A stretch of DNA of 54,471 nt, from NCBI RefSeq assembly GCF_014697625.1, contig NZ_JACJSG010000051.1, forward strand, positions 1 to 54,471, given 5' to 3'. Shown here piece by piece: positions 14,782 through 22,799 of the stretch. Position 1 is the stretch's first letter. The number at the start of each line of letters is the position of its first letter. The notes beneath the pieces are model-generated. The model was not told the origin of the DNA. It saw only the letters and a list, made by a program, of their open reading frames with translations, and searched no databases. The stretch comes from Anabaena azotica FACHB-119. Its GTDB lineage: Bacteria; Cyanobacteriota; Cyanobacteriia; Cyanobacteriales; Nostocaceae. The position numbers and the translations under genes are program-made.

Positions 14782-16050
14782 ATGAATAACGAGTTTTACA
14801 ACCAAGGGCTTTTAAAAGCTCAACAAAAAGACTACGCTGGAGCCATTGAGGAATTTAGCCTTGCTTTAAAAGCTGATCCTTACTTTGCTGAGGCTTATTT
14901 ACAAAGGGGTTTGGCTTATTATGACTCAGGAGCAATACTTGCTGCTGTGTCAGATTACACCGAAGTTATCAAGCTGAACCCTGAAATTGTAGAAGCTTAT
15001 TACTGTCGTGCATTAGCGCGACTGGCGCTGAAAAATTTACCAGGGGCGCAGGAGGATGTAGAACAGGCTATTCGGCTTAATATTAATTATGCTGCGGCTC
15101 ATAGCTTACGAGGTACGGTGCGACGCAAACAGGGTTATATTCAAGATGCGATCGCCAGCTTTAAAAAAGCCGCAGAATTATACTTACAACAAAAAGATAA
15201 AGAAAACTGTCGTCTGTGTCTGGAGAAAATTAAACAGTTACAGCCAGCAGAAAAACCAACCATACAGCAAAAAACCGCACCCATTGCATCGATCAAATCT
15301 GTCAACGAATATTTCACCCAGCTACTAGACAAAGCCGAGAAGGGAGATACAACAGAAGCCATAGCCGATTTAAACTGGATATTACAAGCCGATCCGCAGG
15401 ATGCACAAGCTTATTGCTGTCGGGGTGTGGTGCGTTGCAAAATGGGGAATTATCGAGAAGCGATCGCCGATTTTAACCAAGCACTACAATTAAATTTTCC
15501 AGATGCGGCCGTTTATCGTAACCGAGGAAAAGCACGTTCTTTCTTAGGTGATCATCAAGGTGCGATCGCCGATTTTCATCAAGCCATCCAGATGCAGCCA
15601 GAAGACATCTTAGCTTATGTTGCCAGAGGTAATACCTATCGCGCAATGGGTAATTATCTCGGTGCAATTCAAGATTATAACAAAGCACTGCAAATTAACC
15701 CCAATGATGCCCAAGCTTACTACAATCGCGCTCTTGCTTATACCTTCCTAGAAGAAATGCAAAACGCTATTGAAGACTATCGAAAAGCAGCCAGTATCTT
15801 TTGTGAACAACAAGACTGGGAAAATTACCAACAAACCCAAGATAGCCTCAAACAAATTCAGACATCTGTTCCTGAATATAAAAAACAAAAGTCTAATTTG
15901 CTACGTCAAAAACTCCTGCGGTTGGTGGGTGGACATTGGGAAATTGCCCAAAGATTGATTCAGCAGAAAAAAGACAATTATCTGGGAATGTCTGAGGAAT
16001 GGTATATGCAGAAAGTCATCGATGATTTAGAAAGCGATCGGCGTAGGTAA
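14782..16050 (+). CDS. Tetratricopeptide repeat protein
   Basis: 422 residues, soluble, without signal peptide. There are two TPR blocks. The first is about residues 1-130 (FYNQGLLKAQQKDYAGAIEE and three more repeats). The second is about 175-350 (AYCCRGVVRCKMGNYREAIA, AVYRNRGKARSFLGDHQGAI, AYVARGNTYRAMGNYLGAIQ and so on). They are separated by a Gln/Lys-rich linker around residues 150-175. The last 60 residues (LLRLVGGHWEIAQRLIQQKK then WYMQKVIDDLESDRRR) are a conserved-looking helical tail outside the repeats. The role is scaffold or partner binding, with partner unknown. It is divergently arranged with the DUF711 gene, 39 bp away. Confidence 0.88.
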   Translation: MNNEFYNQGLLKAQQKDYAGAIEEFSLALKADPYFAEAYLQRGLAYYDSGAILAAVSDYTEVIKLNPEIVEAYYCRALARLALKNLPGAQEDVEQAIRLNINYAAAHSLRGTVRRKQGYIQDAIASFKKAAELYLQQKDKENCRLCLEKIKQLQPAEKPTIQQKTAPIASIKSVNEYFTQLLDKAEKGDTTEAIADLNWILQADPQDAQAYCCRGVVRCKMGNYREAIADFNQALQLNFPDAAVYRNRGKARSFLGDHQGAIADFHQAIQMQPEDILAYVARGNTYRAMGNYLGAIQDYNKALQINPNDAQAYYNRALAYTFLEEMQNAIEDYRKAASIFCEQQDWENYQQTQDSLKQIQTSVPEYKKQKSNLLRQKLLRLVGGHWEIAQRLIQQKKDNYLGMSEEWYMQKVIDDLESDRRR

Positions 16051-16110
16051 AGGATAGAAATCTTGAGTAAAATATTTTATGTCAACAAAATATAAATTCC
16101 TATAGAGTGA

Positions 16111-16262
16111 GGTTTGGTTGAATTATATATTGATATAGACGCAGAAAAAATTATTACGGCTGAAAAACAAGGGGAGAAAATTTAGGTGTTCCTAAACAAG
16201 ATATTGTACTAGGATTTGACTCTTCTTATAAAAGACAATTTACAGATTTTGCTGTTGGCTAA
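16111..16262 (+). pseudogene. xisH/xisI remnant joined by an internal deletion
   Basis: Codons from about 16114 read LVELYIDIDAEKIITAEKQG then EKI and a stop (16183-16185). This resembles the middle of XisH (DIYVDLGAEKLLAAEKxGxxI). In the next frame, 16182-16262 reads LGVPKQDIVLGFDSSYKRQF then TDFAVG and a stop, which is a typical XisI C-terminus. xisH and xisI normally lie side by side in this order, so the remnant looks like a deletion removing the end of xisH and the start of xisI. The XisH start is also missing. XisH and XisI control excision of the fdxN element in heterocysts, and many paralogues exist in cyanobacteria. Confidence 0.7.
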
Positions 16263-16284
16263 TATAGTTTATATCAGTTTTTTG

Positions 16285-16482
16285 CTATAGTTTGGGTTCC
16301 GCTTGAGGATGAGCATTATCGATGTGCTGAATTAAACTTTCAGCCATTTCTACTGCTATTAAAATCAACTGCTGTTCCATTTGCCCATACCCACCCTCTT
16401 CACTAATCTGGGAATAAATATGAGGGTTAGATAGCATTGCTGCTAATAATTGGGATGCAGTTTGCTTTAATTCATTATTCAT
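16285..16482 (-). CDS. Small hypothetical protein
   Basis: 65 residues, acidic and helical (MNNELKQTASQLLAAMLSNP, then two more helices). Not recognised. It is the last of three same-strand genes after DUF2267 and the phosphoribosyltransferase, 30 bp downstream of the latter, so it is probably co-transcribed. Its size, regular codon use and operon position argue for a real gene. The product is cytosolic, without Cys or membrane segment. Confidence 0.65.
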   Translation of the reverse strand: MNNELKQTASQLLAAMLSNPHIYSQISEEGGYGQMEQQLILIAVEMAESLIQHIDNAHPQAEPKL

Positions 16483-16512
16483 ACTGTTTTTTAACAGAAA
16501 GTATGTCTATTT

Positions 16513-17172
16513 TCAGAACAATAATGGCTGATGGTTATTAGTAGCTTTATTTAATAACTCGCGGACTTCATCATCCGTAGTTTGGGGAAATTTCTCATAC
16601 CACATACCAACGCTATAAAATGGGCTAGGCGTATTTGCACAGATAACTTTTTGCACCTTGCTGCATATCTCCTCACAAGTTTCCGGTGCAGCAACTGGTA
16701 CAGCAACGACAATTTCTTGAGGTTGCTTTTGTCTGACAGCAATTATCGCAGCCCACATGGTTGCACCAGTTGCTAAACCGTCATCAACCAGAATCACAAT
16801 TTTACCTTTTAAATCGGGAAAAGGGCGATCGCCCCGATACATAGTTTCCCGTCTTTCTAGTTCCCTTTGTTGTTGGGCTGCAACTGAGGCTATTACTTCA
16901 TCAGGAATCTGGATTTGCTCAACAATACTTTGATTGAGGATACGCACACCACCAGAAGCTATCGCTCCCATCGCCAATTCTTCATTTTCAGGCACACCTA
17001 GTTTGCGTACTATTAGTACATCTAAGGGAGCATTTAAGGCTTGAGCCACTTCAAAACCGACGGGAACACCACCTCTAGGTAACGCTAACACCAGCACATT
17101 GGGGCGGTTAGCGTAATCTGCTAACTTTTGAGCCAAAACTTGACCTGCTGCTGTCCGGTCTTTAAATAGCAT
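16513..17172 (-). CDS. Phosphoribosyltransferase family protein
   Basis: 219 residues. A type I phosphoribosyltransferase fold is indicated by the PRPP loop VILVDDGLATGATM (residues about 126-139), LALPRGGVPVG (about 28-38) and VRKLGVPENEELAMGAIASG (about 55-74). Stand-alone members of this group are often annotated as putative PRTases of unknown substrate; some are fused to or adjacent to hydrolases or DUF2267 proteins in stress-type operons. Here it follows the DUF2267 gene by 35 bp and precedes a 65-residue gene by 30 bp, so a three-gene operon is likely. Neither a purine nor a pyrimidine substrate motif can be assigned. Confidence 0.88.
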   Translation of the reverse strand: MLFKDRTAAGQVLAQKLADYANRPNVLVLALPRGGVPVGFEVAQALNAPLDVLIVRKLGVPENEELAMGAIASGGVRILNQSIVEQIQIPDEVIASVAAQQQRELERRETMYRGDRPFPDLKGKIVILVDDGLATGATMWAAIIAVRQKQPQEIVVAVPVAAPETCEEICSKVQKVICANTPSPFYSVGMWYEKFPQTTDDEVRELLNKATNNHQPLLF

Positions 17173-17207
17173 GGTGTTACACTCCTGGTATTCTGCTCAA
17201 ATCCTGT

Positions 17208-17615
17208 CTAAGTATTAACCTGCATCTTTCCTTGGCTTCCTACCTCAAACAATTGTTCAAATTCTGGTGGTAGTTGAGTACGAATATCTTGAATTTCTCC
17301 AGGGCTAATAGCCTCAGCTAATACCTTAATTACCGCACGCGCATGATTAACCGCTTTTGGTAACTCTACGCCTTCTCTGAGACTAATTCTCTGAAAAAAT
17401 TCATCTAAGGATAAACGCACCCCTGTACCTGCATATTGATGTTGCAGATATTGGGCAATGCCTTTAGGCAATTGTGCCGCAGCATTGTTAGCTTCGTTTC
17501 CGGCTAGACGTTCCGCTAATGTTTCTAAGGTAGCACGGGTCGCAAGTTCCGCATCACCGCTTGTTCTCAAATTGGCGCGATGTCTCACTTGTGCGATAAA
17601 CTCATCGTGCTGCAT
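17208..17615 (-). CDS. DUF2267 domain protein
   Basis: 135 residues spanning one DUF2267 domain: MQHDEFIAQVRHRANLRTSG, then ATRATLETLAERLAGNEANN, AAAQLPKGIAQYL, and the FFQRISLREGV and HARAVIKVLAEAISPGEIQD segments. The function is unknown; the all-helical domain recurs next to phosphoribosyltransferases and general-stress genes. It is first in a probable operon with the PRTase. An ATG at 17615 preceded by GGAGGG (about 17617-17623 on the complementary strand) fixes the start. Confidence 0.87.
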   Translation of the reverse strand: MQHDEFIAQVRHRANLRTSGDAELATRATLETLAERLAGNEANNAAAQLPKGIAQYLQHQYAGTGVRLSLDEFFQRISLREGVELPKAVNHARAVIKVLAEAISPGEIQDIRTQLPPEFEQLFEVGSQGKMQVNT

Positions 17616-17733
17616 ATTCCCTCCAAATCAGCTTTAGTTAGACTGAGCTGATTGTAGAAATTTTCAAATCAAATATCCTCTGACTAACGAAACGACTCTG
17701 CATTCTGCTAATCTGCCTAATGGGTTAATTAAA

Positions 17734-18040
17734 CGTGAGTTCGACCAGCGTTGTTTTGACCTCACCCCCAACCCCTTTCCTACGAGGAGAGGGGAGTAAG
17801 ACAATACGGTTCAGATAAGAATAATTAACCGCCGATAAACGCCGATAAACGCCGTACCCGTTGGGAACCGTTGGCGCAGCCTCTCGAAGAGAAGGAAGAA
17901 ATCAGGATGTTCAATCAAATTTGCCATTCTATCTAGTCTTAACTGAACTGTATTGGGGAGTAAGAGGGTGATTTTTTCGTTTCTCCTCCCTCTCCTACGA
18001 GGAGAGGGAGGTTGGGAGGGAGAGGTTCATCGAACTCACG
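17734..18040. mobile_element. CGTGAGTTCGA inverted-repeat element, copy 2, interrupted by a MITE
   Basis: The ends CGTGAGTTCGACC and TCGAACTCACG match copy 1 at 12620-12852. TTAATTAA lies on both sides (17725-17732 and 18041-18048), fitting an 8-bp target duplication. Removing the nested 153-bp element and one 11-bp duplication leaves about 143 bp. Confidence 0.82.
17802..17954. mobile_element. 153-bp MITE, copy 2, nested, with 11-bp target duplication
   Basis: This is an inverted copy of 8291-8443 with one substitution in the core. It is flanked by exact 11-bp direct repeats GGGGAGTAAGA (17791-17801 and 17955-17965). It sits inside the CGTGAGTTCGA element, so it arrived later than that element. 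Confidence 0.93.
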
Positions 18041-18213
18041 TTAATTAAGTATTTCTTTTCCCTAAAGCAAGCGATCGCTTTTCCTTAGTGTTCTTAGGAA
18101 CTTCCAAAAATTAAATTATTCAATGCGTGAAAGCTGAGAAACTAATTATATTCTTCCTCCCCTACTCCCCCTGCTCACCAAAGTGATTGTATATTTTTTT
18201 AGTTGCAAGTCCC

Positions 18214-18813
18214 TTACCACTTTTCCGCCCAATAAATGATTTCTGACGCTGAACTATCAATTGCTACACCATAGCTATCACCGTGATTCCACTTAAAACC
18301 TGGTCTACCTTTATCTTTTGCATTCAAAACCAGTATTTCATAGGAAGGTGAGAAAGATTCGCCAGTTTCACTGGTATAGAAAAAAGTGGTTGGTACGCCG
18401 TTGGGTAAATTGGCGTGAACATTAGTATCACCACCCATATATCGACGTTTAGCCAGTTTGCGGTATTGGGCTAACAATTGTTGAATCTGCGCCGATGATT
18501 TTTTCAACCTGACTTGGAAATAACTCCCAGTTTGTGAACTTCCAGGCGAATAAGCTAGACGCACATTCTCAACTCCCGGCGGAACTTCTGTAGGGAAGTG
18601 TTTAATTTCTTCCTGACTAGACCAAAGTTGATCACGAATTTGTTTGTAGCGTGATGTATCTGTGACAATTTCCGGTTGGTTACTACCAATAAAAGCTTGT
18701 CTGAGAAAGAAACTCCCCCCGACAACACCAACGCTGCCAAAAGAGATGAAAACTATCATGATGACTTTGACTAAGAAAGGCTGGTTTTGCCCCAATGTAA
18801 GTGATTGCTTCAT
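18214..18813 (-). CDS. Membrane-anchored hypothetical protein
   Basis: 199 residues, not recognised. One N-terminal transmembrane helix (about residues 14-37, VKVIMIVFISFGSVGVVGGS then FFL) is followed by a soluble domain that should face the periplasm or lumen. That domain has the conserved-looking motifs EVPPGVENVRLAYSPG, QLLAQYRKLAKRRYMGGDTN and the C-terminal SASEIIYWAEKW. It is probably a cyanobacterial lineage protein. The gene is solitary and flanked by repeat DNA on both sides. The ATG at 18813 is the only start that keeps the full hydrophobic helix in its usual place. Confidence 0.72.
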   Translation of the reverse strand: MKQSLTLGQNQPFLVKVIMIVFISFGSVGVVGGSFFLRQAFIGSNQPEIVTDTSRYKQIRDQLWSSQEEIKHFPTEVPPGVENVRLAYSPGSSQTGSYFQVRLKKSSAQIQQLLAQYRKLAKRRYMGGDTNVHANLPNGVPTTFFYTSETGESFSPSYEILVLNAKDKGRPGFKWNHGDSYGVAIDSSASEIIYWAEKW

Positions 18814-19119
18814 GGAGTTGGGCGGGTCTAAGTTTTATAGCCATATACCCAACTACTAAACTATATTCGTAATATTTCGGAGGCGATCGCCAATATTTTG
18901 ATAAAAACTTTGTGAAAACAGGGGAAATACTAATTTTTAGTAAATTTTTTGTAAAGCTGGTTATGTAATCATACTTAAAGATTTAGCGATTAAATTCAGT
19001 CAATAGTCAATAGTCAATAGTCAACAGTCAATAGTCAACAGTCAATAGTCAACAGTCACCTGTCCCCTGTAACCTGTCCCCTGTAACCTGTAACCTGTAA
19101 CCTGTAACCTGTCAACTGA
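18814..19119. other. Intergenic heptamer-repeat region
   Basis: The right half (19001-19113) is tandem GTCAATA/GTCAACA and CTGTAAC heptamers. The left half, AT-rich with a HIP1 site (18883), is probably the promoter of the gene ending at 18214. No coding sequence is seen. Confidence 0.65.
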
Positions 19120-19998
19120 TTAAAAAGACCCCAATATCATCCCAGCCAATAAGATAAAACCAAGCCAAACATTTTGCCGGAACATTTCACCATAAGCAGG
19201 TAGTGGTAAGTCTGGTTGTCTTAAGCGTAGAAACTGCCAAATCCAACCGACGCTAGCAATTGCTAAAGTAATCCAGAATGCCAGATGCAAATGTATGGAA
19301 ACACCCAACCAAGCTAGGCAAATAATTGTACCTAAAAAGAAAATACCAATAGCTAAAGGAGCATAATCACCAAAAAATAGGGCGCTGGAATTAACGCCTA
19401 TGCGTCGATCATCTTCGCGATCGCTCATGGCATAAACTGTATCAAATCCCAATGTCCAAAGTAACGTAGCACCCCACAATAGCCAAGTTGGTTGAGAAAT
19501 ATTCTGCGTCACTGCACTCCAGCTAATCAACACCGCAAAACCCCAAGCGATGGAAAGTACTAACTGCGGTATAGGAAACACCCGCTTCGCACCTGGATAC
19601 AGTAAAATCACGGGTACGGCTGCTACAGATAACCAGAAACTCAGGGGGTTGAGGTAAAAGGCAATAACTGCCGCGCAGAATAAAGCGATAATACCAACAC
19701 CAATACCAACTTTTATAGAAAGGGTACGAGCTGCCAATGGGCGATCGCGGGTTCTTTCCACTTCTGGATCAATATCCCTATCCCACAAATCATTCACCAC
19801 ACATCCAGCCGCACTGGTAGCCAGTGTACCTAAGATAATTACACCCACCAAAGGTAAAGGCGGTTTACCTGCGGCGGCTAAACATACAGCCCACAGGGCA
19901 GGAATCATTAAAATTAACCGTCCTTCCGGTTTGTGCCAGCGCAAAAGACGGAAAATTGTTAGCCAAACAGGTTCTTGGTTAGTTTCTAACATAGTCAT
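19120..19998 (-). CDS. ubiA: 4-hydroxybenzoate solanesyltransferase (UbiA family, plastoquinone pathway)
   Basis: 292 residues. This integral membrane prenyltransferase attaches an all-trans polyprenyl chain to 4-hydroxybenzoate, the step cyanobacteria use for plastoquinone. The two Mg-pyrophosphate motifs are visible: NDLWDRDID at residues 69-77 and SDREDD at about 192-197. About eight hydrophobic helices cover the protein, and the N-terminal RWHKPEGRLILMIPALWA is characteristic. The solanesyl/plastoquinone assignment follows from the cyanobacterial context and close resemblance to known cyanobacterial forms; substrate chain length is inferred. The start Met is followed by a second Met at codon 3. 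It is divergent from ppx, 359 bp away. Confidence 0.93.
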   Translation of the reverse strand: MTMLETNQEPVWLTIFRLLRWHKPEGRLILMIPALWAVCLAAAGKPPLPLVGVIILGTLATSAAGCVVNDLWDRDIDPEVERTRDRPLAARTLSIKVGIGVGIIALFCAAVIAFYLNPLSFWLSVAAVPVILLYPGAKRVFPIPQLVLSIAWGFAVLISWSAVTQNISQPTWLLWGATLLWTLGFDTVYAMSDREDDRRIGVNSSALFFGDYAPLAIGIFFLGTIICLAWLGVSIHLHLAFWITLAIASVGWIWQFLRLRQPDLPLPAYGEMFRQNVWLGFILLAGMILGSF

Positions 19999-20357
19999 TA
20001 GTCATTAGTCATTAGTCATTAGTCAAAAGGCAGGAGTTAATAATTTCTCCCTCATCTCCCTCATCTCCCTCATCTCCCCCCTCTCCCTCACCTCCCCCCT
20101 CTCCCTCACTTCACACATCTTCACATATATAGAATAACTTTTTTTGATATTTGTAAAAACACAAGATATACAGTGGCGACTTTAAGACAAATCAATTAAA
20201 TAGTCACTAAAATTGTAAAAGACAGGGTGAATATACTTAACTCAGGTAATCTTGACTACGGTCAGCCTGAAAATAAGTGTGTTGCAACGTGTATTACTGC
20301 CAACTACCCCGACACACCATTCATTACCATCCATCCTGAATACAGCGAGAAGACTAG
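19999..20357. other. Divergent intergenic region between ubiA and ppx
   Basis: It holds ATTAGTC heptamers (about 19995-20025) and CTCCCTCAT runs (20045-20110), then 240 bp of unique sequence that should contain the ppx promoter. No gene or known riboswitch was recognised. Confidence 0.6.
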
Positions 20358-22010
20358 ATGGTGAATTTAATTTCATCTAGCTGGGAGAGTGTCAGCACTC
20401 AACCAGTCCAGCAACACCGGATTATTGCTGCCATTGACATGGGAACCAATTCTCTGCACATGGTAGTAGTAAAGATTGACCCGACACTACCAGCTTTTAG
20501 CATTATTTCCAGAGAAAAGGAAACTGTGCGGCTGGGCGATCGCAATATTACCACTGGTGAGTTAAAACCAGAAGTGATGGCAAAAGCGATCGCTACTTTG
20601 AGGCGCTTTCAACAAGCTGCGAAAACTGCCAATGCGGAAACCCTCATCGCCGTGGCGACTAGTGCAGTGAGAGAAGCGCCCAACGGTAAAGATTTTCTCC
20701 ATCAGATAGAAACCGAGTTGGGTTTAAGCGTTGACTTGATTTCCGGTCAAGAAGAAGCGCGACGCATCTACCTGGGTGTGCTGTCGGGGATGGAATTTCA
20801 TAACCAGCCGCATCTCATCATAGACATTGGCGGTGGTTCGACAGAATTAATTTTAGGTGATTCTCAAGAACCCCGTACCCTTACCAGCACCAAAGTAGGG
20901 GCTGTGCGACTCACTAGCGAGTTAATCACCACAGACCCCATCAGCCATGTTGAGTTTCAATACCTGCAAGCCTACGCGCGGGGAATGTTAGAACGTTCCG
21001 TGGAAGAGGTACTAGCAAACCTCAAATTTGGCGAATCTCCCCGCTTAATCGGCACTTCTGGCACAATTGAAACCATAGCCATGATTCATGCGCGGGAAAA
21101 ATTGGGGACAGTCCCCTCTACTCTCAACGGTTATCAATTCACCCTCAAAGACCTAAAAGAGTGGGTAAATCGCTTGCGGAGAATGACCAACGTCGAAAGA
21201 TCCGCTATCCCTGGTATGCCGGAAAAACGGTCTGAAGTCATCCTCGCCGGCGCTATCATCTTGCAAGAAGCAATGACACTGTTGGGTGTAGAGTCATTAA
21301 CAGCTTGTAGTCGCGCATTACGGGAAGGCGTAATCGTTGACTGGATGTTAAGCAACGGCTTGATTGAAGATAGACTGCGGTTTCAAAGTTCGATCCGCCA
21401 ACGAAGCGTTCTCAAACAAGCCAGCAAATATCAAGTTAACTTAGATTATAGCGATCGCGTTGCCACCTTTGCCCTAAGTTTATTTGACCAAACCCAAGGC
21501 TTACTACACCATTGGGGAAGTAACGAAAGAGGACTACTGTGGGCGGCGGCAATGTTACACAACTGCGGTCATCATATCAGCCATTCATCGCACCACAAAC
21601 ATTCATACTATCTCATTCGGAATAGTGAATTGCTAGGTTATAACGAAACCGAGATAGAAATTATTGCCAATCTAGCCCGTTATCATCGCAAATCACCACC
21701 CAAGAAAAAGCATGAGAATTTCCGCAACTTGTTAAGTAAAGAACATCGGCAAGCAGTCTGTCAACTAAGCGCACTGTTAAGATTGGCAGTAGCATTAGAT
21801 AGAAGACAAATTGGGGCGATATCTGGAATTAAATGTGATTACTATCCCCAATTCCAGCAGTTCAATTTGTTAATCTATCCATCCCGACCAGATGACGACT
21901 GCGCCTTAGAACTCTGGAGTTTAGACTTCAAAAAAGAAGTTTTTGAAAACGAGTTTGGCGTGAAATTAGTCACCCATTTAGAAAGAAATCTCCTACCTCA
22001 ATTCTCCTAA
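20358..22010 (+). CDS. ppx: Exopolyphosphatase, Ppx/GppA family
   Basis: 550 residues, full length. The N-terminal actin-like ATPase fold (about 20-325) shows AAIDMGTNSLHMVVVKI with the phosphate-binding loop, the catalytic Glu region EKETVRLGDRN, IDIGGGSTELILG, and GTSGTIETIA. The C-terminal helical domain (about 330-550) carries an HD-like set MLHNCGHHISHSSHHKHSYY. It removes terminal phosphates from polyphosphate, and members may also hydrolyse pppGpp. It is cytosolic. Start: ATG at 20358 with GCGAGAAG upstream. A hairpin (22018-22041) follows the stop codon and may terminate it. Confidence 0.94.
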   Translation: MVNLISSSWESVSTQPVQQHRIIAAIDMGTNSLHMVVVKIDPTLPAFSIISREKETVRLGDRNITTGELKPEVMAKAIATLRRFQQAAKTANAETLIAVATSAVREAPNGKDFLHQIETELGLSVDLISGQEEARRIYLGVLSGMEFHNQPHLIIDIGGGSTELILGDSQEPRTLTSTKVGAVRLTSELITTDPISHVEFQYLQAYARGMLERSVEEVLANLKFGESPRLIGTSGTIETIAMIHAREKLGTVPSTLNGYQFTLKDLKEWVNRLRRMTNVERSAIPGMPEKRSEVILAGAIILQEAMTLLGVESLTACSRALREGVIVDWMLSNGLIEDRLRFQSSIRQRSVLKQASKYQVNLDYSDRVATFALSLFDQTQGLLHHWGSNERGLLWAAAMLHNCGHHISHSSHHKHSYYLIRNSELLGYNETEIEIIANLARYHRKSPPKKKHENFRNLLSKEHRQAVCQLSALLRLAVALDRRQIGAISGIKCDYYPQFQQFNLLIYPSRPDDDCALELWSLDFKKEVFENEFGVKLVTHLERNLLPQFS

Positions 22011-22017
22011 ACAGTAG

Positions 22018-22041
22018 GGTGCGTTATTTCATTAACGCACC
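22018..22041 (+). terminator. Hairpin after ppx
   Basis: Arms GGTGCGTTA and TAACGCACC (nine exact pairs) with a 6-base loop start 8 bp after the stop codon. No T-run follows, so it may be a dispersed palindrome rather than a classical terminator. Confidence 0.5.
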
Positions 22042-22217
22042 TATTAATTGGAACATCAGCCAAACCGAAAGAGCTACACATCCCTTTTTTTTGTCAGTTA
22101 TTAACTCTAATCTCAATTCTACTTTGAGATAAGAATCAATCAAAAAATTATATACGCTTTGTATAGCGCAATTTATTGCTTACCCATCAGCAGAATAAGA
22201 AAATTTAAGAGGAGCCA

Positions 22218-22646
22218 ATGAGACAAGACACAATCTTCAGTCCCTTCTTTGCATCAATTTTTTTAACATTTGTGGTCTGGGTATATATGTACATTTGTCG
22301 TATTAGTTTCATCACAAGTACAAAGCTCAAACCCCAAGACCTAGCTGTACCTAATGCACTGGCACAAATTTCACCCCCAAGTATATCTAATCCATCGGAT
22401 AACCTGAAGAACCTGTTCGAGATTCCGGTACTTTTTTATGCACTTGTACTATATTTGTTTATCACGAAGCAGGTAGATGCAGTATATGTGAACGCTGCGT
22501 GGGTGTTCGTTATATTTCGTGTCCTGCATAGTATTGTCCATTGCACATTCAATTTCGTCATGCTTCGGTTCTACCTCTATCTATTTGCTACGCTTGCATT
22601 ATGGTTTATCTCGTTCCGCGCAGCTTTTATTCACTTTGGTACATAA
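22218..22646 (+). CDS. MAPEG family membrane protein
   Basis: 142 residues with four predicted transmembrane helices (about 10-30, 72-90, 95-115 and 118-138). MAPEG proteins (membrane-associated eicosanoid and glutathione metabolism) include microsomal glutathione transferases. The family signature NLFEIPVLFYALVLY is present at residues 66-80, followed by AWVFVIFRVLHSIVHCTFN with the usual Arg/His. Bacterial members are poorly characterised; glutathione-dependent peroxidase or transferase activity is possible but not shown by the sequence. The start ATG follows an AGAGGAGCC ribosome site. Confidence 0.88.
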   Translation: MRQDTIFSPFFASIFLTFVVWVYMYICRISFITSTKLKPQDLAVPNALAQISPPSISNPSDNLKNLFEIPVLFYALVLYLFITKQVDAVYVNAAWVFVIFRVLHSIVHCTFNFVMLRFYLYLFATLALWFISFRAAFIHFGT

Positions 22647-22676
22647 TTTACGTTAATTATTTCAAGATAACAGGCT

Positions 22677-22706
22677 TGTAGTAAGGACTTTAGTCCTGAT
22701 AAGAGG
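22677..22706. repeat. GTAGTAAGGACTTTAGTCCT palindrome, partial
   Basis: A hairpin with AGGACT/AGTCCT arms, preceded by GTAGTA. The same family occurs as a longer inverted pair at 44514-44564. Confidence 0.5.
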
Positions 22707-22799
22707 TGTAGAGCCGCTCATGACAAACATAAAGCATTCCTTCACAAAAAGACACAATTGGGTAGAATTGGTAGAAGTAATCTCTGCACCTGTAAATCC

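Larger units (their letters stand above)
17616..18213. other. Intergenic region with nested mobile repeats
   Basis: About 600 bp without a gene. Half is the CGTGAGTTCGA element (17734-18040), itself interrupted by the 153-bp MITE (17802-17954). The rest is AT-rich with a HIP1 site near 18070 and CTCC-type runs near 18150-18175. Confidence 0.75.
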
